Shown here piece after piece: positions 45,356 through 52,985 of a stretch of 64,000 nt of DNA (position 1 is the stretch's first letter; each line of letters opens with the position of its first letter). The position numbers and the translations under genes were made by a program. The notes beneath the pieces are model-generated. The model saw only the letters and a program-made list of their open reading frames with translations, was not told the DNA's origin and ran no database searches. Origin of the DNA: Halobellus ruber (lineage in GTDB: Archaea; Halobacteriota; Halobacteria; Halobacteriales; Haloferacaceae); NCBI RefSeq assembly GCF_014212355.1, contig NZ_JACKXD010000001.1, positions 333,143 through 397,142 of the forward strand, written 5' to 3'.

Positions 45356-45840
45356 AGGAGCCTCCTGAGCAGCGAACTGATCGGGCCGCCGATGATCGGG
45401 ATCGCTTCGAGGCCAGCCAGCAGAAGCGGCCCGCCGATGCGGACTGCTCCGACGACTACCACGACGATCACCACCGTTGCGATCAGCCCCGAAAGTGGCC
45501 CATCAGTCGCGGGGATCGTCCCCGCAATCAGCGAGGCGAGGATCTCAAAGCCGCTACCGATGAGCGTTCCCAATGCGTCGCCTGCGAGTCGAGAGAGAAC
45601 TGCCGGGAGATCGGCCAGCCCCCACGTCTCGTTAGGTGCGCCGAAGGTTCGGGGCAGGCTGCCGAGGACAAGGAGTTCAGCCGCGCCGAACAGTCCGTTC
45701 AGGATCGACGCGAACCCCGACAGGAGCGCGCCGAAGACGACGTTTCGGATCTTTCGCTCCGGATTGTCGATCCACCCCGGCAGGTCAACCTCCGTGTCGT
45801 TCTTAGAGGTCGGGTCGGTACTTGGTCCTGGCTCAGGCAT
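45352..45840 (-). CDS. Membrane protein (162 aa)
   Basis: An acidic N-terminal arm of about 30 residues, then helices FGALLSGFASILNGLFGAAE, then GLIATVVIVVVVVGAVRIGG near the C-terminus. Overlaps the upstream gene by eight bases and the downstream one by four. Confidence 0.65.
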   Translation of the reverse strand: MPEPGPSTDPTSKNDTEVDLPGWIDNPERKIRNVVFGALLSGFASILNGLFGAAELLVLGSLPRTFGAPNETWGLADLPAVLSRLAGDALGTLIGSGFEILASLIAGTIPATDGPLSGLIATVVIVVVVVGAVRIGGPLLLAGLEAIPIIGGPISSLLRRLL

Positions 45841-46174
45841 CGAGCCACCTCCAGCCCTGAACGGCGACGAACACCGCTGCCAGCACTACGACCGTGTTCA
45901 ACAGTAGCGAGAACACGCCCCCGTCGAACGGAGCCCACGCTGCCGCGGCCTCGCCGGTGATCGCCATCGACAGCTGATCGATGCCCGACGCGAAGCCAGC
46001 GGTGATCCGGTCGGTGAACGACTCGATCGCCGCGCCGAACCCCTGCGGGATCGCTATTAGGAGTCTGAACACTTGTAGGAGAATCGCTCCAGCCGTCGCC
46101 TCGCCGAGATCTACCCAGTTCACACTGCTATTGCTGAGGAAGGACTCGCGAAGCGACTGGCCGTCGCTGCTCAT
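45833..46174 (-). CDS. Membrane protein (113 aa)
   Basis: Two helices (ATAGAILLQVFRLLIAIPQG and GVFSLLLNTVVVLAAVFVAV) joined by an amphipathic region. Its ATG has one of the best ribosome binding sites of the window (46,181-46,188). Confidence 0.65.
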   Translation of the reverse strand: MSSDGQSLRESFLSNSSVNWVDLGEATAGAILLQVFRLLIAIPQGFGAAIESFTDRITAGFASGIDQLSMAITGEAAAAWAPFDGGVFSLLLNTVVVLAAVFVAVQGWRWLDA

Positions 46175-46180
46175 CAGGAT

Positions 46181-46188
46181 TCACCTCC
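46181..46188 (-). promoter_or_regulatory. Strong ribosome binding site (GGAGGTGA)
   Basis: GGAGGTGA seven bases before the ATG at 46,174. It lies inside a 13-codon frame whose stop overlaps that ATG, so ribosomes reach it by coupling. Confidence 0.6.
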
Positions 46189-46219
46189 TGTCGAGGGGGT
46201 GCGGCGATCTCGGGACATC

Positions 46220-46648
46220 TCAGTCGTCGACGTCGGCCTCCTCGTCTGCTCCGACGAAGGGGACGGTGTCGGTCGTGAGACCCGGGAAGGGCAGATCAGT
46301 CGTGTCTTGCCGGTTGATGTACTGGATGATGATCCAGAAGGCCGCTAAGACGATCACGATGCCAACGATCAGCCCGAAGAGGCCGAAGGCACGGACACCC
46401 TGCTGTGAGGCCTCACTGCCGGCGATGATGACGCCCAGCGGCTCGATCAGGAATGCTCCCAGCGTCGCGCCCATAAAGTCGGTCAGGAGATTCGCTGGCG
46501 TGATGAGCGCTAGATCGATGATGGCCTGAGTACCGGTGATGAACCCTGCCGAGATCGACAGCAGCCACGCTCCGAACCCACGTTTGGCGATATTGGTCAG
46601 TGACGACCCCTTCGCGCGGTTCAGGAGTTCGGTGGCGCTTGGCGCCAT
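46220..46648 (-). CDS. Membrane protein (142 aa)
   Basis: ATG 46,648 is chosen, four bases after the upstream stop; an in-frame ATG at 46,675 would overlap. Helices GFGAWLLSISAGFITGTQAI, FMGATLGAFLIEPLGVIIAG, and AFGLFGLIVGIVIVLAAFWI. Acidic tail. Confidence 0.65.
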   Translation of the reverse strand: MAPSATELLNRAKGSSLTNIAKRGFGAWLLSISAGFITGTQAIIDLALITPANLLTDFMGATLGAFLIEPLGVIIAGSEASQQGVRAFGLFGLIVGIVIVLAAFWIIIQYINRQDTTDLPFPGLTTDTVPFVGADEEADVDD

Positions 46649-46652
46649 CGGG

Positions 46653-48095
46653 TTACCCCATAATCCATTTGCCACCGGCCAGGCCGGCCAGCGTCGTGAC
46701 GATCATCCCGGGAATACTTGTGATGAAGCCGACGATACCGCCACCGGAACCGCCGGTCGGTCCGATCGCGCCGCCGGTCTGCTGCATCGCCGTTCGCTCG
46801 TCTCCAGTGACAAGGTACTGGTAATGCAGCGCAATGTTCTGCGAGGGCTGGACCGTGTCTTCGACGACGATCGTGTCGCCGACGCTGCCGTACGTCACGC
46901 CAGCATCGTTCCACGAGAGGTCATCGAAGTCGGTGTCCGAGGCGCCCTCGACGATATCGGTCGCCTGATAGCGGCTCTCCGGCACCGACTGCTCGGCGAC
47001 GAGTTCGAGGTTCGAGTAGCTCAGGTCGTAGCCCGTGTCGAGCTGCATTCGGTAGTACAGGTCGATCTTGAAGTCGAAGCCGGGGTACGCGCCTGCTTTG
47101 CTGAAGTTCACTTTGACAGCCGTGCTCGGAAGCGAACTCGGGTATCGGTGGAAGTCCACCGTGAGGCCGTTGACCACCGCGTTATCGAATGTATCGCCGA
47201 GCGTCGAAAGGTCGGTTACGGCGATCGGACCGCCGTCCTTGACCTCGGTGATGGTCTCGGTTTCGAGCTCGTCGTCGCTGTCGGTGTCCGTCAGGCGGTC
47301 ACCGAGGACGTAGTTCCCGGACTTATCGAGGTTCAGGGCGGTGACGGTAATGGTCCCGCCGTTGGTCTGGCCGACCACCTCGACTTCTTCGATGTCATTG
47401 AACGTCCCGTCCGACCCGCTGGTCGTCTCCGTTGGAATCTCACCGAGCTGGCGCTGGAAGACAAACCCGTCGCCCGTCGCGCCCGCCATCCAGTCCTCAC
47501 CCGAGGACTCACTGGCATTGATTTCGGCCATCTTGTAGTCGCCATCCGAATCGTTTATTCGGACCTCGATCACTGCGTTCGAGTCAAGCGAGTCGACATC
47601 GAACGCCATCATCAGCGACTTCTTGGACTCGTCGCTCGCGATCGAGAAGTTCGAGAACGTCGCGGAGTCACCCTGCGCGAGCGTCATCTCGACCGCATCG
47701 ACACCCGTGGCAGGTTCGACGTTCGAGACCGATGCGCCCGAGGTCGTCCACTCGCCCGCGTCGAGTGCTGAGACGCCGTCCTTCTGGTGAGGGAACGCGC
47801 CGAAGTCCGAAGCGTTCACCCGGGTGACGGTGTACGAGTATGGGTTGTCCGCCGACTCGTTCACCTGGCCCGCGAGGTCTTCCACTTCACCGGCGTCGTT
47901 CTCCCACTGGAGTCCGTTCCAATCCATCCGGTAGGTGTCGATCGTCACCTCGCCACGGTAGTACTGGGACTGGGTCGCGTCCGCGTCGTAGTTGACCGCA
48001 CTGTTCTGTGCCATCACGGGCATCGCTACACTACTGGCGACGAACAACACCAGCAGTGCGAGGATGCCCACCTGTCGAAGTCTCTTGTGTGTCAT
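46653..48095 (-). CDS. Exported surface protein with C-terminal anchor (480 aa)
   Basis: Signal peptide (VGILALLVLFVASSVAMPVMA). About 410 residues are acidic and beta-rich, with many N-glycosylation-type NxS/T sites. A Gly-rich hinge (GGAIGPTGGSGGG) precedes a C-terminal membrane helix (IPGMIVTTLAGLAGG). This is the layout of a spike or vesicle-coat protein. Function inferred from architecture and neighbours only. Confidence 0.72.
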   Translation of the reverse strand: MTHKRLRQVGILALLVLFVASSVAMPVMAQNSAVNYDADATQSQYYRGEVTIDTYRMDWNGLQWENDAGEVEDLAGQVNESADNPYSYTVTRVNASDFGAFPHQKDGVSALDAGEWTTSGASVSNVEPATGVDAVEMTLAQGDSATFSNFSIASDESKKSLMMAFDVDSLDSNAVIEVRINDSDGDYKMAEINASESSGEDWMAGATGDGFVFQRQLGEIPTETTSGSDGTFNDIEEVEVVGQTNGGTITVTALNLDKSGNYVLGDRLTDTDSDDELETETITEVKDGGPIAVTDLSTLGDTFDNAVVNGLTVDFHRYPSSLPSTAVKVNFSKAGAYPGFDFKIDLYYRMQLDTGYDLSYSNLELVAEQSVPESRYQATDIVEGASDTDFDDLSWNDAGVTYGSVGDTIVVEDTVQPSQNIALHYQYLVTGDERTAMQQTGGAIGPTGGSGGGIVGFITSIPGMIVTTLAGLAGGKWIMG

Positions 48096-48211
48096 CTATT
48101 GAAAAGCCGCTGTTTGAGTGCCTGGACTGCGTGTTTCAGACGGCCCTGTCGGGGGCCGTGCTGCCGGACGTAGCCACCTTTCCGGGCGGCGTCACGGTCC
48201 GGTCGGGTCAC
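48092..48211 (-). CDS. Small basic protein (39 aa)
   Basis: GTG start overlapping the upstream stop (GTGA), stop overlapping the spike-like gene ATG (ATGA). Strongly basic and helical (RQGRLKHAVQALKQRLF), in contrast to the acidic neighbours; may bind nucleic acid or lipid. Confidence 0.5.
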   Translation of the reverse strand: MTRPDRDAARKGGYVRQHGPRQGRLKHAVQALKQRLFNR

Positions 48212-48441
48212 GGTTCCTCCTCGGCGTGTGGCTGAAGTGTCTCCTCAAGACCGTCGCGGCCGCCGTAGTCGTAGGCAGCCGCGATGAGCACGATGATCGG
48301 GAGCAGCCCGGCGATCATCACAGCCGCCGCGCTGTCGAGCAGCGCGACTGCTAGCACGATGGCGACCGTCGCGAAGCAGCCCGCGATCGTCCCGCCGAGG
48401 AACAACACACGCGGTCCGAGCGCTGGATCCATTCCCCTCAC
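48208..48441 (-). CDS. Membrane protein (77 aa)
   Basis: GTG at 48,441 gives the usual GTGA overlap; ATG at 48,432 is an alternative. Two helices (VLFLGGTIAGCFATVAIVLAV and AAVMIAGLLPIIVLIAAAY) and an acidic tail. Confidence 0.6.
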   Translation of the reverse strand: MRGMDPALGPRVLFLGGTIAGCFATVAIVLAVALLDSAAAVMIAGLLPIIVLIAAAYDYGGRDGLEETLQPHAEEEP

Positions 48442-48653
48442 GTGTTCACCCCGGGATGTCGCTCAGCAGGGTCTCTTCGTTGGATACCCCGGCGATAGAC
48501 TCGACGCACCACTTTAGCGCCCAGACGCTGGCGACCGCGATTGGTGGCTACGGGGGCGGCCAGGTACAATAGTGGCCCCGCGACTGCGACTGTCCCTGCA
48601 GTGAGCGCAAGGCCCGTTGCGATGAGGTTCAGGGGCGTGGTAAATACGCTCAT
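48438..48653 (-). CDS. Membrane protein (71 aa)
   Basis: ATG 48,653 overlaps the stop of the upstream 41-codon gene. Helix NLIATGLALTAGTVAVAG and a basic, Arg-rich tail. Confidence 0.6.
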   Translation of the reverse strand: MSVFTTPLNLIATGLALTAGTVAVAGPLLYLAAPVATNRGRQRLGAKVVRRVYRRGIQRRDPAERHPGVNT

Positions 48654-48775
48654 ATGCCACCTTCTGGGGCCTCTACTGTCTCGCTGAACGCGGCGAGCTC
48701 CTGCTCTTGGCGACCACGTTCGATGGCCTCCACACGTTCCCGGAGTCGACGCGTGAGGTCGAGCGCGTCGGTCAC
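48650..48775 (-). CDS. Small coiled-coil protein (41 aa)
   Basis: GTG start overlaps the upstream stop (GTGA), and its stop overlaps the next ATG (ATATGAG). Helical, charged (LTRRLRERVEAIERGRQEQE). No motif. Confidence 0.5.
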   Translation of the reverse strand: MTDALDLTRRLRERVEAIERGRQEQELAAFSETVEAPEGGI

Positions 48776-49005
48776 GGAATACCCCCAGTGGGAGCATTCA
48801 ACTCGCGAGTTGCTGCGATATGTCTCTCACAGAGTTCGACAGAGCTGCAACTGATCGTCACGCGACGGACGCGATCGACATACTGCCCGGCCGACGTGTG
48901 GAACCCATATCTGACTGATCCTCGTTCGATTCGTCCGTCATCTGGGTCCTCCGTTGGTGTTACAACGAAGGGATCCGAGGCGCCGTTCTCGTGTCTTCCG
49001 ATCAT
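48772..49005 (-). CDS. First gene of the membrane-module operon (77 aa)
   Basis: ATG 49,005; a longer start at 49,026 is possible. Soluble. The C-terminal stretch RVTISCSSVELCERHIAATREL looks ordered. It lies next to a divergent AbrB-like gene and the direct repeats at 49,097-49,130, which probably control both. Confidence 0.5.
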   Translation of the reverse strand: MIGRHENGASDPFVVTPTEDPDDGRIERGSVRYGFHTSAGQYVDRVRRVTISCSSVELCERHIAATRELNAPTGGIP

Positions 49006-49096
49006 AGCTGGAACCGACCATCGCACCGGACCGACCGGGCGTGGCCGTCACCTCGAAACCTGGCGTGCTCGGACCTATAACCGCGAAATAAGGTGT

Positions 49097-49130
49097 TTGC
49101 AAGTGGCTGCCAGTAGTTGCAAGTGGCTGC
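49097..49130. repeat. Two 14-bp direct repeats, candidate operator
   Basis: TTGCAAGTGGCTGC at 49,097-49,110 and 49,117-49,130. Start-to-start spacing is 20 bp, two helix turns, so both face the same side of DNA. Located between the divergent promoters of the membrane operon and the AbrB-like gene; TTTAAATA at 49,140-49,147 is the TATA box of the latter. Confidence 0.5.
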
Positions 49131-49178
49131 TCCCGTGGCTTTAAATACAAATATGCTATACAAATAATATCAGTAACT

Positions 49179-49364
49179 ATGGATGGTGATGATACACGTA
49201 TACGAGCAGTCGTCGTGCAGGAGGCGACGCGATCGCTTCGGGTAACAATCCCCCGTGCAGCCGCCGAGGAAGTTGACGTCGACTCTGGCGAAACCCTCCT
49301 AGTGAAACCGGAAGGTGACGAAATCCGATTTCGGAAAGCGGAGTCGATCTGGTCTGACGAATAG
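49179..49364 (+). CDS. AbrB/SpoVT-like DNA-binding protein (61 aa)
   Basis: The pattern SLRVTIPRAAAEEVDVDSGE...VKPEGDEIRFRK is a swapped-hairpin AbrB domain. TATA box 32 bp upstream. It probably binds the direct repeats in front of it and regulates itself and the divergent membrane operon. Confidence 0.7.
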   Translation: MDGDDTRIRAVVVQEATRSLRVTIPRAAAEEVDVDSGETLLVKPEGDEIRFRKAESIWSDE

Positions 49365-49557
49365 CGCACGCGGGCACGATCAATCGCTCAGACTTTCCTG
49401 GGGCACTTCACATCTGTCAGCAGAACTTCCGGAATAGCGGACGTTGACAGATCACCTCTATAGGATAGTATCCTATTAGGCATCAATCTGGGCTGAGCTA
49501 TAGCTTCTCGATGATATTCTGGGTTTCTCGGATATTCACGCAGGTCGAGCACACCCA

Positions 49558-50250
49558 TCAGGATTCCGAGGATGGCTTGCTCGTTACAAGCGCCTCGTAC
49601 TCTCCACGGCGGTCAAGTATTGTGCCAACCTGGTCTTTCGAGACTACGTCCACACGGGTAGCGATCTCGCGATAGGAGTAGCCGGCATCACGCAATTCGA
49701 GGACACGTAGTGCGACATCGAACTGGTCACCCGGTACCCAGCGTTCACTATCCGGGCCGTAAGCGAGTCCGATCGGGGGTTGCCCGTTTGGGAGTCCGAG
49801 TTCCGCTCGGCGCTCGGCCTCCTGCCTGCCACGCTCTGCTTCCTTTCGCTTCTCGACATCGTCAGCATCGGCCTGGCCTGCCTCCCGTGTGAGCGCCCAC
49901 GGCTCGGATAAGTCGACTGGATTTCGCGAGCCGCGGTCGACGGCGTGGACGTCGACATCCTCCCGATGGAGTTCGATCAGCAGCTGCATCCGATGGAGAC
50001 GATCGCGGGAGAGACGGGACAGTCCGCGGACGACAACGTGATCTACGTCGCGATCGTCATCGCGAAGATGTTCAAGGAGCCGTTGGTATTCCTCACGCTC
50101 GTCGGTGTAGCCGCTGCTTTGCTCGCCATCGTTATAGATGTCGAGGAGATCGAGGCTGCGGTTCTCGCAATACTCTTCGATCTCTTCAATCTGCTCGGGG
50201 ATGCTCTTCCCCTCTTGGCTGAGGCGCGCGTAGCCGATGGCCCTATTCAT
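49558..50250 (-). CDS. Serine recombinase (resolvase family)
   Basis: 230 residues from ATG 50,250. Catalytic Ser11 in IGYARLSQEGKS, an arginine box (RGLSRLSRDR) and a C-terminal helix-turn-helix (YSYREIATRVDVVSKDQVG). Short form, like resolvases and invertases. It may resolve plasmid multimers. Its ATG lies inside the last codons of the AbrB-like gene (ATGAATAG), so both are co-translated. Confidence 0.88.
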   Translation of the reverse strand: MNRAIGYARLSQEGKSIPEQIEEIEEYCENRSLDLLDIYNDGEQSSGYTDEREEYQRLLEHLRDDDRDVDHVVVRGLSRLSRDRLHRMQLLIELHREDVDVHAVDRGSRNPVDLSEPWALTREAGQADADDVEKRKEAERGRQEAERRAELGLPNGQPPIGLAYGPDSERWVPGDQFDVALRVLELRDAGYSYREIATRVDVVSKDQVGTILDRRGEYEALVTSKPSSES

Positions 50251-50395
50251 CGACCTTCGTGACTTCCAGGGTTGATCCGGATTTGATCTTCCACTCGATA
50301 CGTTCGCCGTCGAGATCCATCGCCTCGGCCAGCCCCTTTGGCACGGTCGTCTTGTACTGGCCGTTCGAGCCGCGATTAACTGTGGTTTTCGGCAT
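50243..50395 (-). CDS. AbrB-like DNA-binding protein (50 aa)
   Basis: ATG 50,395. The core NGQYKTTVPKGLAEAMDLDG is the AbrB hairpin. Upstream, AGGTCTA is repeated (near 50,404 and 50,425) around the likely TATA box, a plausible operator. Co-transcribed with the recombinase. Confidence 0.7.
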   Translation of the reverse strand: MPKTTVNRGSNGQYKTTVPKGLAEAMDLDGERIEWKIKSGSTLEVTKVDE

Positions 50396-50865
50396 TCGCT
50401 TGGTAGGTCTATACGAAGGTCTGGACTTAGGTCTAATGCAGGGCGTCGGGAGACCGGGGGCTTATTCGACAGTGGCCGAACCACCGGTGACCACACTTCG
50501 GTTGATTTACGCGGCTTGTTATTGTCAAGTAGACATCGGCGTCGGAGAGAGTTCAATCTCGTTCAGCTGTTGGTGACTTGTGAGAAGATCACAAGTCGCT
50601 CGGCTACACTGTAATCTGCGCTCGGTGGTTTCGGTATCTGTACAGTACTGGTGCGTGGATCTCACAGGTGGTGTCCAATCCCAGCGGCACTGACTCGTAT
50701 AGCATATAATTAGAATTTCGTCGAACAGGCTAGGCGGTAAGGAAATCTCTGAGATATTCGCACTAGCGCATCAAGAACAGGTTCGGCTAGACGGATGCTT
50801 CTAGGCCATCCGCACTAGCGCACTAAGCACAGGAAAATTTATATTCTCTAGTCTGTCTAGGATTA
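50396..50865. other. Intergenic region with repeats
   Basis: 470 bp without a credible gene. Contains the AGGTCTA repeats, then an AT-rich part, then the 23-bp direct repeats at 50,759 and 50,811 and a TATA box (50,836-50,844). Confidence 0.5.
50759..50833. repeat. Two 23-bp direct repeats 52 bp apart
   Basis: Copies at 50,759-50,781 and 50,811-50,833 agree in 20 of 23 positions; the shared core is CGCACTAGCGCA followed by AAG and ACAGG. They lie just upstream of the TATA box of the candidate RNA, so may be activator or repressor sites. Confidence 0.5.
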
Positions 50866-50968
50866 GGTGAGGATGCGGACCGGGCCCTTGCCCCTGTGGC
50901 AGGGCTCGGTCCGAGAAGCACGTGTGGTCACAGCGCACGTGTGTCGACATCCGGCGGTTTTCCTCATC
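50866..50968 (+). ncRNA. Candidate structured non-coding RNA 1
   Basis: TATA-like AATTTATAT at 50,836-50,844 points to a start near 50,866. The first part folds into a very stable hairpin: 50,876-50,888 pairs with 50,901-50,913 over 13 bp (one G-T), extended by GCC/GGC at the top. Two GCACGTGTG direct repeats follow (50,918 and 50,935). No reading frame fits. The 3' end approaches the convergent DUF3800-like gene. Boundaries are estimates. Confidence 0.45.
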
Positions 50969-51841
50969 TCACAGTTCCCTGAGCAGATACTCGCGAACTG
51001 TTTTAGACTCTAATCGATTCACGATTGTGTCCAATGGGTTATCCCCCCATACCTCATCGGTCGGGGGTCTACGACCCTCAATCCAAGCTGCAGCTCGGTC
51101 CTCGCGCCTTGGTTCCCGGCGCCGAGTTCGTCGTCTAATGTCATATTTCGGTTCCGGCGGGGAATCGGATGGAGCGGACCACGATCGATCTAATCTATCC
51201 AAGTGGGATCGCTGCACTGGTTCAATACCCCTGTCCTGAATCTCGGACCTCAGTAGCCCCGAAATATAGTCCGCTGCTGTGATCTCTGGATAAATTCTGT
51301 CACCTGAATCTAACGTTGTCAAGTAGACGGGCGTTTCACGATCACCGAATCCTTGGAACTGTTCCCTGGCTGCGCGCCTGAGTTTTATATATCCGTTTCC
51401 AAACTCCATTCCGCGACCATCGTGCATAATAACGGCATTTCCTTCGTACTCGCCCTGGCTCTTGACAAGGGCCTTGGTGGAAAGGATACAGATGGCCATC
51501 GCACGCTGATCAGCTTGACAACTCCCCCAGCAAGCCGTGGCGTGCCAACTGATAGGACTCCCTGTTATCCTCTCTAAGAGTCTTTCTACGTTTTTCGTGA
51601 GTTCCTCATTAGTCATCCCTTCCGGTTTTGAAGAGGACTTGCTCCTCCAGGGGTCCAAGTCAAGTTCAATGAGAATCTCCGCCAACTGTTCGCCAGAACT
51701 TCGGGGACATTGAACCGCGGTCACAACGAAGGGGCCGTCTGCTGAATTCCCAGATTCGTCAACGCCAACAATATGTTTAGCCTTTACCCGAGTGTCAGAA
51801 GAATGTTCGGAGAGGGAAACAGGGCGTAATCCAGACGGCAT
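50969..51841 (-). CDS. DUF3800-like RNase H-fold protein (290 aa)
   Basis: IVGVDESGNSADGPFVVTAVQ is the hallmark start of DUF3800/RNase H-like proteins, with the first catalytic Asp in VDESG. A later Asp pair lies in VIMHDGRG and ITAADYISGLL. A basic stretch (RRRTRRREPRRED) suggests nucleic-acid binding. TATA-like sequence upstream (about 51,866). It stands between two candidate structured RNAs, so it might process or act with them; speculative. Confidence 0.7.
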   Translation of the reverse strand: MPSGLRPVSLSEHSSDTRVKAKHIVGVDESGNSADGPFVVTAVQCPRSSGEQLAEILIELDLDPWRSKSSSKPEGMTNEELTKNVERLLERITGSPISWHATACWGSCQADQRAMAICILSTKALVKSQGEYEGNAVIMHDGRGMEFGNGYIKLRRAAREQFQGFGDRETPVYLTTLDSGDRIYPEITAADYISGLLRSEIQDRGIEPVQRSHLDRLDRSWSAPSDSPPEPKYDIRRRTRRREPRREDRAAAWIEGRRPPTDEVWGDNPLDTIVNRLESKTVREYLLREL

Positions 51842-52260
51842 CGGTTGATATACACATTTGAATTAAAATAAGTATTAGCTGCGAGTTCAGGTCCTCCCGG
51901 GTCTAATTACGGGACTAATCGACCTTGATATCATACTGGTGAATCACTGGTGTGGTAACGTATGTCGTTGGCACCACGCTGTCTGTCGGTTTGGAATCTG
52001 CTGATGTACGACCGTAACGGGATTTAGATCGCCATTGGAGTCGCCACGCGGGAGATTCTACGAGCCAGAGCGACACTCGCGAGAGGGACTACGATTAACA
52101 CTTGTCTCGGGAGAGCGACCTTCGAGAGCTCGTGATTGGTGGTTGAATTCTAAGCGTCCCCGCAGCACCGATAGGCGTATTTTCACTATAATGTGTAGGA
52201 CGCCTCGAGTTATATTCCAATTTACATACGACATCACATTCCGCTGAGTGATCGAAGGGG
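51842..52260. other. Intergenic region upstream of the DUF3800-like gene
   Basis: 419 bp. The first 40 bp hold the promoter of the minus-strand gene (ACTTATTTTAATTC on that strand). The rest shows no convincing frame. Confidence 0.4.
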
Positions 52261-52608
52261 GTGTCATTCTCTAACCGGGGCATCTTTTTAAAATGGAAAA
52301 GAAGAGTGCTAAACCGGTATTTGTCCTACTCAAATCAACACAAAATTTCGCGTGCAGAATCACTTGCTGTCACTCTAGTAATCGAGAAGGATAAATCGAG
52401 ACAATTTATTAGCGCTCTAATTTTATCCGGCCTTCAAAATAATATCTCGCTTTGTGACTCTGTCCAAAGGAGTGTACTGGAGAGGACAATCCCTCTCGTA
52501 GTTCTATCCAGAAGTAAACTGGAAGCCACGCCAGAGTATATAAAAGCGGCCTATTTTGCGCGCTGGTATAAAATATCTGATAGTGAAATTGTATTGAATA
52601 TGGTATGA
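52261..52608 (+). CDS. Doubtful AT-rich ORF (115 aa)
   Basis: GTG start. Lys/Ser/Ile-rich product unlike the acidic neighbours, with no motif. Could be a foreign gene or chance. Included because it fills an otherwise empty AT-rich stretch. Confidence 0.25.
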   Translation: MSFSNRGIFLKWKRRVLNRYLSYSNQHKISRAESLAVTLVIEKDKSRQFISALILSGLQNNISLCDSVQRSVLERTIPLVVLSRSKLEATPEYIKAAYFARWYKISDSEIVLNMV

Positions 52609-52799
52609 ATATGATCTCATCTATGGCCGTTTACGTTTCAGCACACACGGATAGAAGTGCCTCTTAGACACACTCTGAAGGCGTTGTAGAATTTTCTAAA
52701 ATATTCCTTGCTCCTGCCTTCCGAGTCTATATCCAAATTATGACACCAAAGAAGTCACTGTGACGGGCAAGGCTTATTTACGAGGGTCGGTAAGAAACG

Positions 52800-52942
52800 G
52801 GTGCCTGTATGTACTCGGGCGTCTAACCGTCCGGGTTTTCGCAGGAAAATCCGCCGGGCCGCCAAGCACCACCCAGCCGGCCCGGAGGTCCCCAGACGCT
52901 GGGAGCAAGCCCCAACGTCTTGCGTAGACGTTGGTCCGGCTC
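52800..52942 (+). ncRNA. Candidate structured non-coding RNA 2 (or leader)
   Basis: TATA-like CTTATTTA at 52,773-52,780 predicts a start near 52,800. Four hairpins follow in series: 52,833-52,840 with 52,845-52,852; 52,854-52,861 with 52,878-52,885; 52,891-52,895 with 52,899-52,903; and 52,912-52,919 with 52,927-52,934 (8 bp perfect). A second TATA-like box (52,944-52,952) then serves the GHKL gene, so the structured part may be a separate transcript. Confidence 0.4.
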
Positions 52943-52985
52943 CTACTTAAATCAACTGTCTGGGGTAGCGACAGCCACGCCGACA

